Assembly (NCBI GenBank): GCA_963666875.2
Contig: CAXXPU010000007.1
Span: 1-64,000 of the forward strand
DNA: 64,000 nt
Direction of reading: 5' to 3'
DNA from: G963662655 sp963666875
GTDB lineage: Bacteria > Cloacimonadota > Cloacimonadia > Cloacimonadales > JAIOQZ01
In this document: positions 1 to 9,264 of the stretch, in pieces
Numbering within the stretch: position 1 is the first letter of the stretch
Layout of the letters: each line of letters opens with the position of its first letter
The notes under the pieces: generated by a model
Database searches by the model: none
The model's input: only the letters and a program-made list of their open reading frames with translations
What the model was told of the DNA's origin: nothing
Program-made: the position numbers and the translations under genes

Positions 1-292
1 GCTTGGTAGTGCCGGTCAGAAATCCGATCTTGCGATGAACTTCGCGACGATCTGAGATGTCGGTGCCGCAGACTTCCACACTGCCGGAGGTGGGCTGGAG
101 AAGCGCAGAGATAATACGCAGCGTGGTTGTCTTGCCGGCGCCGTTGGGCCCCAATAAAGCGAACACTCTGCCCGGTTTGCATTCGAAACTGACTCCATCG
201 ACTGCCTTCAGCAGTTTTTTGCCGTCCTGACGTTCCTTGATCTGCTTCTTCGAAAGCTTGTAAGTTTTGGTGAGTCCTTCGACCCGAATCAT
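1..292 (-). CDS. ABC transporter ATP-binding protein, N-terminal part (runs off the window)
   Basis: The start codon is at 292, preceded by GGAGG at 297-301; the gene reads leftward and leaves the window after 97 codons. The visible N-terminus has the usual ABC beginning (M-I-R-V-E-G-L-T-K-T-Y), a short lysine-rich insertion, then Walker A GPNGAGKTTT. Signature and Walker B lie outside. The pattern resembles NatA/CcmA-type ATPases that drive ABC-2 export permeases, but the substrate cannot be told. The last visible residues (FLTGTT) follow the Walker A region as in NatA-like proteins. Confidence 0.88.
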   Translation of the reverse strand, partial: MIRVEGLTKTYKLSKKQIKERQDGKKLLKAVDGVSFECKPGRVFALLGPNGAGKTTTLRIISALLQPTSGSVEVCGTDISDRREVHRKIGFLTGTTK

Positions 293-440
293 AACACCTC
301 CATTATTTCATCCACGAGTCCATTGATTAGTAGTAGCATGTGGCTACTATGCGATGAATTGCGGGTTTGTCAAGGAAAATGTCCCGCTGGAATACCCCCA
401 TTTTTCTGTGGAATCTTGGTTCGATGAATATTGATCGATG

Positions 441-489
441 TTATCCACAGTGTCCTTCGACTCCGCTCAGGATGACACACTGTGGATAA
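441..489. repeat. Hairpin repeat, copy A (constant core, private arms)
   Basis: A perfect 12-bp inverted repeat (TTATCCACAGTG at 441-452 and its complement at 478-489) encloses a 25-nt core at 453-477 that begins TCCTTCGACTCC. The core returns in opposite orientation in the copy at 511-562, but the arms do not. It lies in the 540-bp gene-free stretch between the ABC ATPase and the beta-helix gene. Confidence 0.85.
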
Positions 490-510
490 CTGCATCCATT
501 TCAGACGGTT

Positions 511-562
511 GCAAAATAATTGTGTCATCCTGAGCGGAGTCGAAGGACAACAATTATTTTGC
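511..562. repeat. Hairpin repeat, copy B (same core inverted, different arms)
   Basis: A perfect 13-bp inverted repeat (GCAAAATAATTGT at 511-523 and its complement at 550-562) encloses the reverse complement of the copy A core. Only 21 bp separate the two copies. Together they could form a large cruciform or a double hairpin in RNA. Confidence 0.85.
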
Positions 563-832
563 ATACTCATGTCAGATTTTTTACGTACTTTTTAAAACTG
601 TAAGCATAGGTATTTCGTTGCAAAGCAGAACCATAGGCTTTCATGGCATGATAATTTATTGGGAGTATTCCTGAAATGTCCCGCTGACCGGCTTGCATGC
701 CTAATTGATTGTTGATGAGCATGAATCCCAAAACATTCGTAACTATCGTCGCGACAGTGTCTTTTTAATAAAAAAATTGACACCGCTGAATTTTTAAATG
801 AAATTCAGTCATTACAAATCCGGGAGGTAACG
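563..832. other. Gene-free upstream region of the beta-helix gene
   Basis: No convincing coding region is seen. A TTGACA-like hexamer occurs at 777-782 but no good -10 element follows at normal spacing, so no promoter is assigned. A clear ribosome binding site (GGGAGG, 821-826) precedes the start codon at 833. Confidence 0.5.
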
Positions 833-3800
833 ATGCGAATTGCTGCTGTGGTTTTTATATTACTGATGTTCTCTTTTTTATGGGCCGATGTTCTTCTCGA
901 CGCAAGCTTCGACGATGCTGGTCCCTCGGTACCGGCAGGATGGACAGTCGGTGGCGTGAACAGCGGATCGAACTGGTACGTGAGCGAAACGAATCTCGCG
1001 GGTGGATCTGCCAACGAGCTACGAATCGACGGTGGCATTGCGTCAGCGGGAACCATCTGGATCGAGACGGAATACGTAACTGTTTATTCGATCGAGAGTT
1101 TTACACTGAGCTTCAGGCATAAGTATAGCGGAACCGCGTCAGATGTGGAAATAAAGGTCTTCGCAAGCGATGGCGTGAATCCGATGGTTGAGCTGTATTC
1201 CAACAGCGATAATACGGGTGTGTCCATTGGATCCAAACTGGTTAAAATTCCTTTCACGAATCCTTTCCTCAGCGATAGTCAAATGAAAATCGTTTTTCAG
1301 ATCGGGACATCCGGTTCTACAATCGATTTCGAGTACTGGGCAATCGATGATTTTACTCTGGAGGGCAGTGTTTTCAGGGGTGTCCTCACGTTGGAACATA
1401 GCCCATACACGATATCGTATCATACGAATGTTCCGGAAGGCGACACGCTCCGCATCGAACCCGGAGTGGAGCTGATCTTCTCCGATTATGGCAATATATG
1501 CACTTACGGACAACTCGAGATTCAGGGAACGGAATTACAGCCTGTTACCGCGACAACCAATAACTCATTACGTTTCCACGTATTCAGAGTGTATGGCGGA
1601 TTGAATGCCATGTATTTACATGTTCATGATATCACCTATCAGACGTCTGCATATAGCGCATTCAGCATCGTGGGTATCGAAATGAGTTCTCAGCCAGTTT
1701 CTCTATACGGCTGCCAGTTCATCGATTGCGATGTGAAAGGTAGCGCGGTAAACTCGGTAGGGCAGGAGTTGTCCTGCGTGAACTGCACCTTTACCAACGT
1801 TATCAGCACAGGAACAGGTGGAGCGATTCGGACTCAAAGCGGGAGTGTTGTTATCGATCAATGTACGTTCACCGGGAATGAGGCGTATGTCGGAGGCGCG
1901 GCCGATTTGAAAGGTACGGCGCAGGTTACGGATTGTACTTTCACGGATAACTCGTGCGATTACCGATCCGGCGCGCTGACGTTTTACAACGCGACTGCCA
2001 CGATTTCGGATTGCACGTTCGAGAACAACTCGTCGGCGAACCAGGGTGGTGCGATGTGCAGCCTGATATCGACCACTACAATCACGAACTGTACCTTTAC
2101 CGGGAATTCGGCGACAAATCAGGGTGGTGGAATATATTACAATGAAAATAATTTGACGATGAATGGATGCCATTTCACCGGAAACGTAGCATCCGATGGA
2201 GCCGCAATCTATAACGAACTGATGTATACAGCTTCAGACCATCCGTTGTCGATCGAAAACAGTATTTTCGAGAACAACACTGCGGAGAACAATGGTGGAG
2301 GGATCTACAACAATTGTGGGATAACGATCCTGACGAATAGCTCATTCTCGGGGAATATATCAATGTCTCAAGGTGGTACCTTCTTCAATTCCAACTGTGC
2401 TGTGACGATTACTGGATGTGAATTCTCACGCGGCAGCTCGGTCGATGGCGGAGCGATTTATCACGATGATAACATATTATCGATAGCGAATTGCGTCTTC
2501 GATAGCTGTGCCGCTACGAATAATGGCGGAGCATTGTACAATCTCGATGCGACAATCGATATGACGGATTGTTCGTTTACCGGTAACACATCGGCCACAC
2601 AGGGTGGCTCGATCTACGATTCAACATCAGGTGTGACCATTTCAGGATGTGAGTTCTCATACAGCAGTTCTGCCGATGGCGGAGGAATCTATCACAACCA
2701 GGGACAGTTGACGATCGACAACAGCGGATTCGAACACAACACCTGCGGCAATCGGGGTGCATGCATCTACAGTAACAATGGGGAAGTTGTTATTACTGGT
2801 TGCTCGTACACTGAAAACGATGCCACCAGCTACTCGGGAGGGATTTTCGCCGATAATGGTTCTGTTGATCTCGAACAATGTGATTTCACCGACAATTCGT
2901 CCGGCAATAAAGGCGGAGCGATTTGCACCAGCAATCTTGCCTTCACAATGGATCAATGTACGTTATCGAACAACAGCGCCACAAATTATGGAGGCGCCCT
3001 TTACTGTGGTAACTGTGTAATGAGCATTTCCGATACCCCGTTGGAAGAAAACGTATCAATCAATGGCGGTGCGATGAGGATTTCTAATAGCACGATCGAG
3101 TACGACAATGTCCAGTTCACCAGCAACGAAGCTACGGGCTCCGGTGGAGCGATGCAATTGTCAAACGTTTCGGGCAGCATCACCAAATCTCTGTTCACCG
3201 GAAACACCGGACCGATCGATTTATATATCTTCACCTCCAGCAATATTGATCTGATCCAGTGTACATTCGTTGGTCTGGGATCTGGTGTGACGAGTCTTGT
3301 GAGCCTCAATTCGTGCAGTCAGCTGGATGTGAACAGTTGCATTTTCTGGGACATACCGGATTACAGTTTCCATGGTCTTGCCGCCGATACGCAGATTTCG
3401 GTTAACTACAGCGATATAGAGAACGGCCAGGGCAACATCACCACCACTGGAACGCTCGATTGGGGAACCGGCAACATCGAATCTGATCCGCTATTCAATA
3501 ATTCTTCAATTGGCGATTATACGCTTCAGTATGGTTCTCCCTGCATCAACGCCGGCGATCCTGCACTTCCGCTTGAATACGACGGTTCAGTAGCTGACAT
3601 GGGAGCTTTCTCGTCCGAAATTTTCGTGCCTGTCCTGCATACGGTGGTCGATGCCCCCGGAGATCAGGGTCACCAGCTCTATCTGAATTGGAGCAATTCC
3701 AGTCTGGACAGTGGCTATTCTATGACCGAGTTCTACTCGGTCTGGCGTTTGGACACGATTCCGGGACGTGGCGCGTTGATCATCGAGAGCCCAGCCGAAC

Positions 3801-4321
3801 TTCCCGCCGAACCGGAATCCTCGGTTGTGCTATTGCGGGATACGGAAATCTGGACCTTCGTCCAGCAGGTGCCGGCCATGAACTTCGAGACCTACTCGAT
3901 CGTCGCGCCCACGATGGCGGACAGTTCCAGCACCGGCTTGAACGAGGTGACCTTCATCGTTTACTATCATGATACACTGGGTTTGTTCGCCAGCCTCGAA
4001 GCAAGCGGATACAGTGTGGACAACATCGCGCCGGACACACCCCGGCAACTGGCTGCACAACTGACTGACGGAAGCTTCCACCTGTCGTGGGAGGAAGTCG
4101 CTACCGGTACGCTCGACGGTAACAGTTATCCCGAGCAAAACGGGATCTGGTACATCGTATATGCAGGTGATTCGATCGACTTCACCTGCGACGAATCCAC
4201 ACAGATTGCCGTCACCCGGGATCCATCGGCTGTGGTATCGGTCGGCAGCGACGAAAGACGGTTTTACAAGGTCGTGACCGCTGATCAGCAGCCTGTATCG
4301 AGCAGAATAGCCGAAGAATAG
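833..4321 (+). CDS. Secreted right-handed beta-helix (Pmp-like repeat) protein
   Basis: 1162 residues with a strong ribosome binding site. A signal peptide (MRIAAVVFILLMFSFLWA) is followed by a jelly-roll-like region (about 20-180) resembling choice-of-anchor/MAM-type domains. From about 260 to 830 come more than twenty repeats of about 24 residues with alternating G-G-A-I and C-x-F-x-x-N motifs, as in chlamydial Pmp proteins and other parallel beta-helices. About 910-950 is the end-of-helix sequence common in such surface proteins (D-P-L-F, S-P-C-I-N-A-G). The C-terminus (about 965-1160) holds two fibronectin-III-like domains. Unlike other secreted proteins in this window, no N-P-F-N-P sorting tail is seen, so attachment or export route is unclear. 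Likely a surface adhesin or structural protein. Confidence 0.85.
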   Translation: MRIAAVVFILLMFSFLWADVLLDASFDDAGPSVPAGWTVGGVNSGSNWYVSETNLAGGSANELRIDGGIASAGTIWIETEYVTVYSIESFTLSFRHKYSGTASDVEIKVFASDGVNPMVELYSNSDNTGVSIGSKLVKIPFTNPFLSDSQMKIVFQIGTSGSTIDFEYWAIDDFTLEGSVFRGVLTLEHSPYTISYHTNVPEGDTLRIEPGVELIFSDYGNICTYGQLEIQGTELQPVTATTNNSLRFHVFRVYGGLNAMYLHVHDITYQTSAYSAFSIVGIEMSSQPVSLYGCQFIDCDVKGSAVNSVGQELSCVNCTFTNVISTGTGGAIRTQSGSVVIDQCTFTGNEAYVGGAADLKGTAQVTDCTFTDNSCDYRSGALTFYNATATISDCTFENNSSANQGGAMCSLISTTTITNCTFTGNSATNQGGGIYYNENNLTMNGCHFTGNVASDGAAIYNELMYTASDHPLSIENSIFENNTAENNGGGIYNNCGITILTNSSFSGNISMSQGGTFFNSNCAVTITGCEFSRGSSVDGGAIYHDDNILSIANCVFDSCAATNNGGALYNLDATIDMTDCSFTGNTSATQGGSIYDSTSGVTISGCEFSYSSSADGGGIYHNQGQLTIDNSGFEHNTCGNRGACIYSNNGEVVITGCSYTENDATSYSGGIFADNGSVDLEQCDFTDNSSGNKGGAICTSNLAFTMDQCTLSNNSATNYGGALYCGNCVMSISDTPLEENVSINGGAMRISNSTIEYDNVQFTSNEATGSGGAMQLSNVSGSITKSLFTGNTGPIDLYIFTSSNIDLIQCTFVGLGSGVTSLVSLNSCSQLDVNSCIFWDIPDYSFHGLAADTQISVNYSDIENGQGNITTTGTLDWGTGNIESDPLFNNSSIGDYTLQYGSPCINAGDPALPLEYDGSVADMGAFSSEIFVPVLHTVVDAPGDQGHQLYLNWSNSSLDSGYSMTEFYSVWRLDTIPGRGALIIESPAELPAEPESSVVLLRDTEIWTFVQQVPAMNFETYSIVAPTMADSSSTGLNEVTFIVYYHDTLGLFASLEASGYSVDNIAPDTPRQLAAQLTDGSFHLSWEEVATGTLDGNSYPEQNGIWYIVYAGDSIDFTCDESTQIAVTRDPSAVVSVGSDERRFYKVVTADQQPVSSRIAEE

Positions 4322-4340
4322 AAAACCAGATTACAGGTGA

Positions 4341-4366
4341 TGCCGGTAGTCTTTGGGCTGCCGGCA
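4341..4366 (+). terminator. Probable terminator after the beta-helix gene
   Basis: A 9-bp stem (TGCCGGTAG with CTGCCGGCA, one G-T pair) and 8-nt loop begins 20 nt after the stop codon. The trailing sequence is only moderately T-rich (ATGTTGTTT). Confidence 0.5.
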
Positions 4367-4690
4367 ATGTTGTTTCTGATAAATAGGTATCGGTTCTGTT
4401 GTTTATAATACAATTCCCATTGTAATATGTGAAAAATCCATATTTCAAGGATCGTGGAAATTGTTCTCCGGAAACGATTTTCCGATGGTTCAATATCTGA
4501 TTTATGGTATTCCAATCGGATAATCGCATTAGGTGGGACAATCGGTGTCACTTCACAGGTTGGTAATGAAAAGCTTCATCGGCAAAGAAAAAACTTGCGC
4601 GTTTTAATCGGTCGGTTAAATTTGACTATATGGTTAAAGTGAATGGTTTAAATAGATGGTCAGTAAACGAACTCGACACAGGAGTGGAAC
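4367..4690. promoter_or_regulatory. AT-rich leader of the efflux operon with direct repeats
   Basis: No convincing gene here. Three near-identical direct repeats GGTTAAA (4614-4620), GGTTAAA (4632-4638) and GGTTTAAA (4645-4652) stand just before the tetR-like gene, which would suit autoregulation. A TTGACT hexamer lies at 4622-4627 between the first two repeats, but no good -10 follows. The operator role is inference. Confidence 0.3.
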
Positions 4691-5314
4691 ATGACAAAGG
4701 ATATTGAATCGACCATCCTCAAGGCGGCTTCAAGCGTCTTTGTAAAGGATGGCTACGACGGCGCCAGAATGAACGTCATCGCAGAGAAGGCGGGTATCAA
4801 CAAGGCGCTGCTTCACTACTACTTCCGCAGCAAGAACCACCTATTTCAGATGGTTTTCGAGCGGCTCATGCACGATTTCTTTTCCAGTATCTATCGCGAA
4901 GTATCAATGGATACGGATTTCCGAACTTACCTGGATAATTTCGTCTCGATCTACCTGAACACAATCTCGAAGAGACCGTATGTGATTCGGTTCATGATCT
5001 GGGAGCTTGGACACGGATCCGGCACGGTAAACGAATTGATCGGTCGCATCATGAAGAAGTGGGAGATCAAGGAGATACCGGTTATCACGGCGGTTCAACG
5101 TGCGATCGACCGTGGCGAGATACGCGCTGTCGATCCGATCCAGCTCTTCATCAGTTTGATTGCACTGTGCATCTTCCCGTTCGCGGCACGGGCCATCCTC
5201 GAGAACAAGGTCGAGGGCTTGAAGGTGTTGTCGAAGGAGTTCGTTGAGGCGCGGAAAGAGGCGATCCTCGACCTGATCTGGAACGGCATTTCACTGAAGG
5301 AGGACGATCGATGA
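4691..5314 (+). CDS. TetR/AcrR family transcriptional regulator
   Basis: 207 residues. Residues 5-55 form the TetR helix-turn-helix, including V-I-A-E-K-A-G-I-N-K-A-L-L-H-Y-Y-F, followed by an alpha-helical ligand-binding domain. GGAG (4681-4684) sets the start. The stop codon overlaps the TolC start by ATGA, so this is the first gene of a seven-gene efflux operon and probably represses it. The gene order recalls the CecR-YbhGFSR operon of enterobacteria. The inducing compound is unknown. Confidence 0.9.
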   Translation: MTKDIESTILKAASSVFVKDGYDGARMNVIAEKAGINKALLHYYFRSKNHLFQMVFERLMHDFFSSIYREVSMDTDFRTYLDNFVSIYLNTISKRPYVIRFMIWELGHGSGTVNELIGRIMKKWEIKEIPVITAVQRAIDRGEIRAVDPIQLFISLIALCIFPFAARAILENKVEGLKVLSKEFVEARKEAILDLIWNGISLKEDDR

Positions 5315-6618
5315 GACGAATCGCGTACTTTGTCATCGTGCTGCTGGCCGTGTACCTCAGTGCGGAGACGATGAATCTCGAACAGGCCTGGGAGCTGGGT
5401 CTTCAGAACAATCCCATGCTACAGCAGCGTGAGTTGGTCGGACAGATCGCGGAGACAGAGCGGAAAATAAAGTTTGGCGAATTCCTGCCCAAGGTGACCG
5501 TGAACGGCTTATACTACTACGTCAGCGAACAAGCGGAAATCACGTTCGACAACCTCCCGCTGGGACTTACCATGGACCCGGTCAAGATGGGGAGCAAGGA
5601 CAATTGGGATTTCAACGCGAAGCTGACGCAGCCGGTCTTCACCGGGTTCAGGTTGATGCAGGATTTCGAACGGGCGAAGATTGATCAACGCGTTGCCGGG
5701 CAGGCGGTTCATCTGGCAGAGAACGCGCTCAGGCTTCAGATCGCAGCATACTACTATCAATGCGAGGCGTTGCGGCATCAGATTGCGATTATCGACGACG
5801 GGATTCGACGCGCCAACCTGCAGAAGAATCGCATCCTGAATTTACTCGACGCGGGACAAGTCACCACGCTTGATACGCTGGAAGTCGCCAACCGCGTGCT
5901 GGAGCTCATGACCATGCGGAAGTCGGCGGAACATCAATACCGGATTGCCATGGCGCAGTTGGCTGAAGTGATGGCGACAGACGAGCCGTTCGAATTGGAA
6001 TTCGAGGAGCAAGAAGTGATGCCCGTGATTCAATCGCTCGAAACGTATCGCGGAACGGCGTTGGAAAATCGGGTCGAGTTGAGCATGAATCGCGAGAATG
6101 TACGCAAGCAGAAGCTGACAACCCGCATTGCCGAATCGGTTTTCTATCCGCAGATTTACGCGCAGGCGGAGTACCACTACGGCAACCCGGGCGTGCAGAT
6201 GATCGATCCCCAATGGGATGATTACTATCGCCTGGGCGTACAGATGCAGTGGCAGATTTGGGATTGGATGGAATCGGCGAACCGCAGGAAGCAGTCGATC
6301 CACCTTACTGAAAAGCTGGAGCTGGAAGAGGATGTGATCGCCAACCGCATCGAGCGCGAGGTGACTCAGACTTGGGAGCAGATGCGCTCTGTCGAGGAAC
6401 AAATGGTGCTTCAGGAGCAACTGACCAGGCAGCGCGAACTCGAGGTTCAGCACGCCGAGAACCTCATGAACCAAGGCAACGCGACCATCCTCGACGTACG
6501 CGACGCGGAGGAACGGTTGACCGAGTCGAAATTGCGGCTGGACGCGCTCCGGGCGCAGATGAATATCTACAAAATGCAAATGGATTATTATACAGGGATC
6601 ATTGGAGGCAAGTCATGA
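5311..6618 (+). CDS. TolC family outer-membrane efflux protein
   Basis: 435 residues with a signal peptide ending near A-E-T at residue 20, then the two OEP repeats rich in long heptad helices (about 20-215 and 225-430). The start N-L-E-Q-A-W-E-L-G-L-Q-N-N-P is typical of TolC-like channels. It would form the trimeric exit duct working with the adaptor and ABC pump encoded next. It overlaps its neighbours by 4 nt on both sides, which indicates translational coupling. Confidence 0.92.
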   Translation: MRRIAYFVIVLLAVYLSAETMNLEQAWELGLQNNPMLQQRELVGQIAETERKIKFGEFLPKVTVNGLYYYVSEQAEITFDNLPLGLTMDPVKMGSKDNWDFNAKLTQPVFTGFRLMQDFERAKIDQRVAGQAVHLAENALRLQIAAYYYQCEALRHQIAIIDDGIRRANLQKNRILNLLDAGQVTTLDTLEVANRVLELMTMRKSAEHQYRIAMAQLAEVMATDEPFELEFEEQEVMPVIQSLETYRGTALENRVELSMNRENVRKQKLTTRIAESVFYPQIYAQAEYHYGNPGVQMIDPQWDDYYRLGVQMQWQIWDWMESANRRKQSIHLTEKLELEEDVIANRIEREVTQTWEQMRSVEEQMVLQEQLTRQRELEVQHAENLMNQGNATILDVRDAEERLTESKLRLDALRAQMNIYKMQMDYYTGIIGGKS

Positions 6619-7496
6619 AGAGAGCAATCATCATCCCGATTATACTGATCGTCTTTCTCGCCGCGTGCGGCAATGGTGACGAGACAACCCGATATGTGGG
6701 CATCGCTGAGGGGACGGTTCACAATGTGTCGTCGCTGTACGGCGGCAAGCTGATAGAAATCACCGTGGAGGAAGGTGACGAGATCGAGTCCGGTACTCCG
6801 GTCGCGCTCCTGGACACGCTGGACATGAACTACAAGCGGATGGAGATCGACTCCGGATACGACCAGCTCGCCATCCAGAAGCAGATTTACCTGAACATGA
6901 AATCGCAGGCGGAGAAGGACCTGGAGTACGTCGATACCATCGAGGGGCGGACGAAGAGCCTGCTCGAAAACCAGAGCATCCCACAGCAGAAATACGACGA
7001 TGTGGTCAACATGCGAAACAAGGCACAGACCCAACTCGAGAATGCTACACAACAACTTTCTCTGATCAAGGCGAAGCGGAAGGAACTCGACGCGAAGCTC
7101 ATGACGCTGGAGAAGCGGATCGCGGATAGCTCGCTGAACGCTCCGGTAAATGGGATTGTCACGTCGGTGCTGTTCGAGGTCGAGGAGACGCTTCCCCCGG
7201 TTGCACCGGTTGTGGAGATCACCGAGTTGGACGAGATCGAGACCACCATCTACATCCCCGCCGATGAACTGCCGAAGACGAAGGTCGGGCAGAAAATGAA
7301 GATTACGGCGGACGGGATTGCCGGCTCCATGACCGGCATCGTGCAGCGCATCGGGCAGAAGGCGGAATTTACGCCCAGTCAGGTTCTTACGAAGGAGACC
7401 CGTAGCGCGCTGGTCTATGCGGTGGAGCTACGAATCGAGAATCCGGATCACCTGATCAAGCACGGCATGCCGCTGGAAATCACGCGGATGGACTGA
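6615..7496 (+). CDS. HlyD/AcrA-type periplasmic adaptor lipoprotein
   Basis: 293 residues. The chosen ATG at 6615 overlaps the tolC stop and has GGAGG (6604-6608); a longer in-frame reading would run through tolC and lacks a signal peptide. The N-terminus is a lipoprotein signal with lipobox L-A-A-C (Cys18). A biotinyl-lipoyl half (about 30-70), a long coiled-coil hairpin (75-175), the second lipoyl half (S-L-N-A-P-V-N-G-I-V-T-S) and a beta-barrel (195-290) follow in the standard order. It links the ABC pump to TolC, corresponding to YbhG/YhiI. Confidence 0.92.
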   Translation: MKRAIIIPIILIVFLAACGNGDETTRYVGIAEGTVHNVSSLYGGKLIEITVEEGDEIESGTPVALLDTLDMNYKRMEIDSGYDQLAIQKQIYLNMKSQAEKDLEYVDTIEGRTKSLLENQSIPQQKYDDVVNMRNKAQTQLENATQQLSLIKAKRKELDAKLMTLEKRIADSSLNAPVNGIVTSVLFEVEETLPPVAPVVEITELDEIETTIYIPADELPKTKVGQKMKITADGIAGSMTGIVQRIGQKAEFTPSQVLTKETRSALVYAVELRIENPDHLIKHGMPLEITRMD

Positions 7497-8407
7497 TGGA
7501 ACCGATCGTTATCCTTCGTGCCGGAAAAACTTTCGGCGACACAATTGCCTTCCACGACATCGACCTGACGGTTCGCGACGGCGAGATGTTCGGTCTGGTG
7601 GGACCCGACGGCGCGGGGAAGACGAGCCTGATCCGCTCGATATGCACGGTGATCCCCATCGACGAAGGGGAGATCCGGGTCGAGGGATTGGATACGCATT
7701 CTCAATACAGGGAAATCCGTTCCCGGATCGGGTATATGCCGCAGCGATTCTCACTCTATCAGGATCTCACCGTAGCGCAGAACCTACGTTTTTACGCCGA
7801 CCTTTTCGGGATCGGCACGTCGGATCGAAAAAAGCGCATCGCGGAGCTGTACGGATTCTCGAAATTAGAGCCGTTCAAGAACCACCTGGCGGGGAACCTC
7901 TCCGGTGGAATGAAGCAGAAGCTGGCGCTGTCGTGCAACCTCTTGCATCGACCGAAGGTGCTGGTGCTGGACGAACCGACATTCGGCGTCGATCCGGTCT
8001 CGCGCGAAGAGCTATGGAAGATTTTGCGAGAAATCAGGAAAGAGGGAACCAGCATCCTGGTCTCGACCGCGTACATGGACGAAGCGGAGCAGTTCGACCG
8101 GCTGGCGTTCATGCACGAAGGGAGCTTCGTCGCTATGGGAACGCCGGCTGAGGTGAAATCGACCTTCCGGTACCCGCTGTACCGGATCCAGGGTGAGAAT
8201 CTCAGGCGATTGCGGGACGAAATCGAAGCAATGCCAGGCGTCGTGGAGATTCAGTTATTCGGAGATGTTCTGCATGTGGCGTTCGAGCGGGAACCGGAGG
8301 ACAAGCTGTGGAAGCGGTTGGCAGAATTGGGGATTTCAGATCGTGAGCGGATCAAGCCTACGATCGAGGATGTGTTTCTGCTGGTCACGGGAGGCAGGCA
8401 TGAATGA
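7496..8407 (+). CDS. ABC exporter ATP-binding protein, first of a pair (YbhF N-half-like)
   Basis: 303 residues. Walker A GPDGAGKTS, signature LSGGMKQ and Walker B LVLDEP are all intact, and a C-terminal extension typical of drug/polyether ABC ATPases follows. Its start overlaps the adaptor stop (TGATG). In enterobacterial YbhF and RbbA two ATPase units are fused; here two separate genes follow each other with an 8-nt overlap, so they probably form the heterodimeric motor. Confidence 0.92.
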   Translation: MEPIVILRAGKTFGDTIAFHDIDLTVRDGEMFGLVGPDGAGKTSLIRSICTVIPIDEGEIRVEGLDTHSQYREIRSRIGYMPQRFSLYQDLTVAQNLRFYADLFGIGTSDRKKRIAELYGFSKLEPFKNHLAGNLSGGMKQKLALSCNLLHRPKVLVLDEPTFGVDPVSREELWKILREIRKEGTSILVSTAYMDEAEQFDRLAFMHEGSFVAMGTPAEVKSTFRYPLYRIQGENLRRLRDEIEAMPGVVEIQLFGDVLHVAFEREPEDKLWKRLAELGISDRERIKPTIEDVFLLVTGGRHE

Positions 8408-9173
8408 TACTACGGTTTTGGCGAAGGATCTGACGAGGAGATTCGGCGGCTTCACGGCGGTCGATAAGGTGAGTATCGAGGTGAAGCGGGGAGAGGTGTT
8501 CGGTTTTCTGGGTGCGAACGGCGCCGGCAAGACGACCATGATCCGTATGCTGTGCGGATTGCTGTCACCCACGGAAGGCATAGCGACGGTGGCGGGGTAC
8601 GATATCCGGTCGCAGAGCGAGCAGGTGAAACGGAACATCGGCTACATGAGCCAGAAATTCTCGCTCTACAACGACCTCACCGTAAAGGAGAACATGCAGT
8701 TCTACGGCGGTATCTACAATGTGAGACCCTCGATTCTGAAAGATCGGATGGATTCGTGGATGGAGCGGCTCGGACTCGTCTCCTATCGCAGGAAAAGCAC
8801 CCGCGCGATTCCGGTGGGCATCAAGCAGCGTCTCGCGCTCGGTTGCTCGCTGTTGCACGATCCGCCCATCATCTTCCTGGACGAACCCACCTCCGGAGTC
8901 GATCCTCGCGCGCGAAGGGAGTTCTGGGATGTGATCTACGCGCTGCTGGAAGAGGACAAGACGGTGTTCGTCACCACGCACTACATGGACGAGGCGGAGT
9001 ATTGCAGTCGGGTCTCGGTGATGCAAGCCGGAAAGATCATCGCCATGGACAGCCCGCAAAGACTCAAGGACCGGTATGGCATGAGCCATATACAGGATAT
9101 CTTTATCCATCTTCTGAAGAATGGTGAAGAGAAGAGAGCAACCCCCCTTAATCTCCCCTTGTCAGGGGGGTGA
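8400..9173 (+). CDS. ABC exporter ATP-binding protein, second of a pair (YbhF C-half-like)
   Basis: 257 residues. The start at 8400 has GGGAGG (8389-8394) and overlaps the previous stop; an upstream in-frame extension lies wholly inside the preceding gene and is rejected. Walker A GANGAGKTT and Walker B IIFLDEPTSGVD are intact, but the signature reads I-P-V-G-I-K-Q-R instead of LSGG-x-x-Q-R, as often seen in one half of paired ATPases. The last 12 codons (A-T-P-L-N-L-P-L-S-G-G end) come from a C-rich/G-rich palindromic repeat at 9142-9170, so the natural C-terminus has been replaced by repeat sequence. Confidence 0.9.
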   Translation: MNDTTVLAKDLTRRFGGFTAVDKVSIEVKRGEVFGFLGANGAGKTTMIRMLCGLLSPTEGIATVAGYDIRSQSEQVKRNIGYMSQKFSLYNDLTVKENMQFYGGIYNVRPSILKDRMDSWMERLGLVSYRRKSTRAIPVGIKQRLALGCSLLHDPPIIFLDEPTSGVDPRARREFWDVIYALLEEDKTVFVTTHYMDEAEYCSRVSVMQAGKIIAMDSPQRLKDRYGMSHIQDIFIHLLKNGEEKRATPLNLPLSGG

Positions 9174-9221
9174 AGAAATCAACATTCGGAAGCCCCTGCG
9201 GGACATTCAGAAGTTGATTTC
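9142..9221. repeat. Two palindromic repeats between the ATPase and permease genes
   Basis: First (9142-9170): a CCCCCC/GGGGGG palindrome with an inner CCCCT-TGTC-AGGGG hairpin; a related form occurs at 26845-26872. Second (9175-9221): arms GAAATCAAC (9175-9183) and GTTGATTTC (9213-9221). They interrupt the efflux operon by about 90 bp and could lower expression of the permeases or act as mRNA processing sites. Confidence 0.7.
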
Positions 9222-9264
9222 CTGTAGCGCTCGACCTACGGGCGAGCTGGAATAAGGAGCGACA

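Noticed and set aside
370..570. 66-codon frame over the hairpin repeats
   Set aside because: It is composed of the two hairpin repeats and has no ribosome binding site.
4454..4642. 62-codon frame upstream of the TetR gene
   Set aside because: No ribosome binding site, no recognisable sequence, overlaps the likely promoter and direct repeats.
5842..6579. 245-codon open frame antisense to the TolC gene
   Set aside because: Opposite a clear TolC homologue; no supporting start site or domain.
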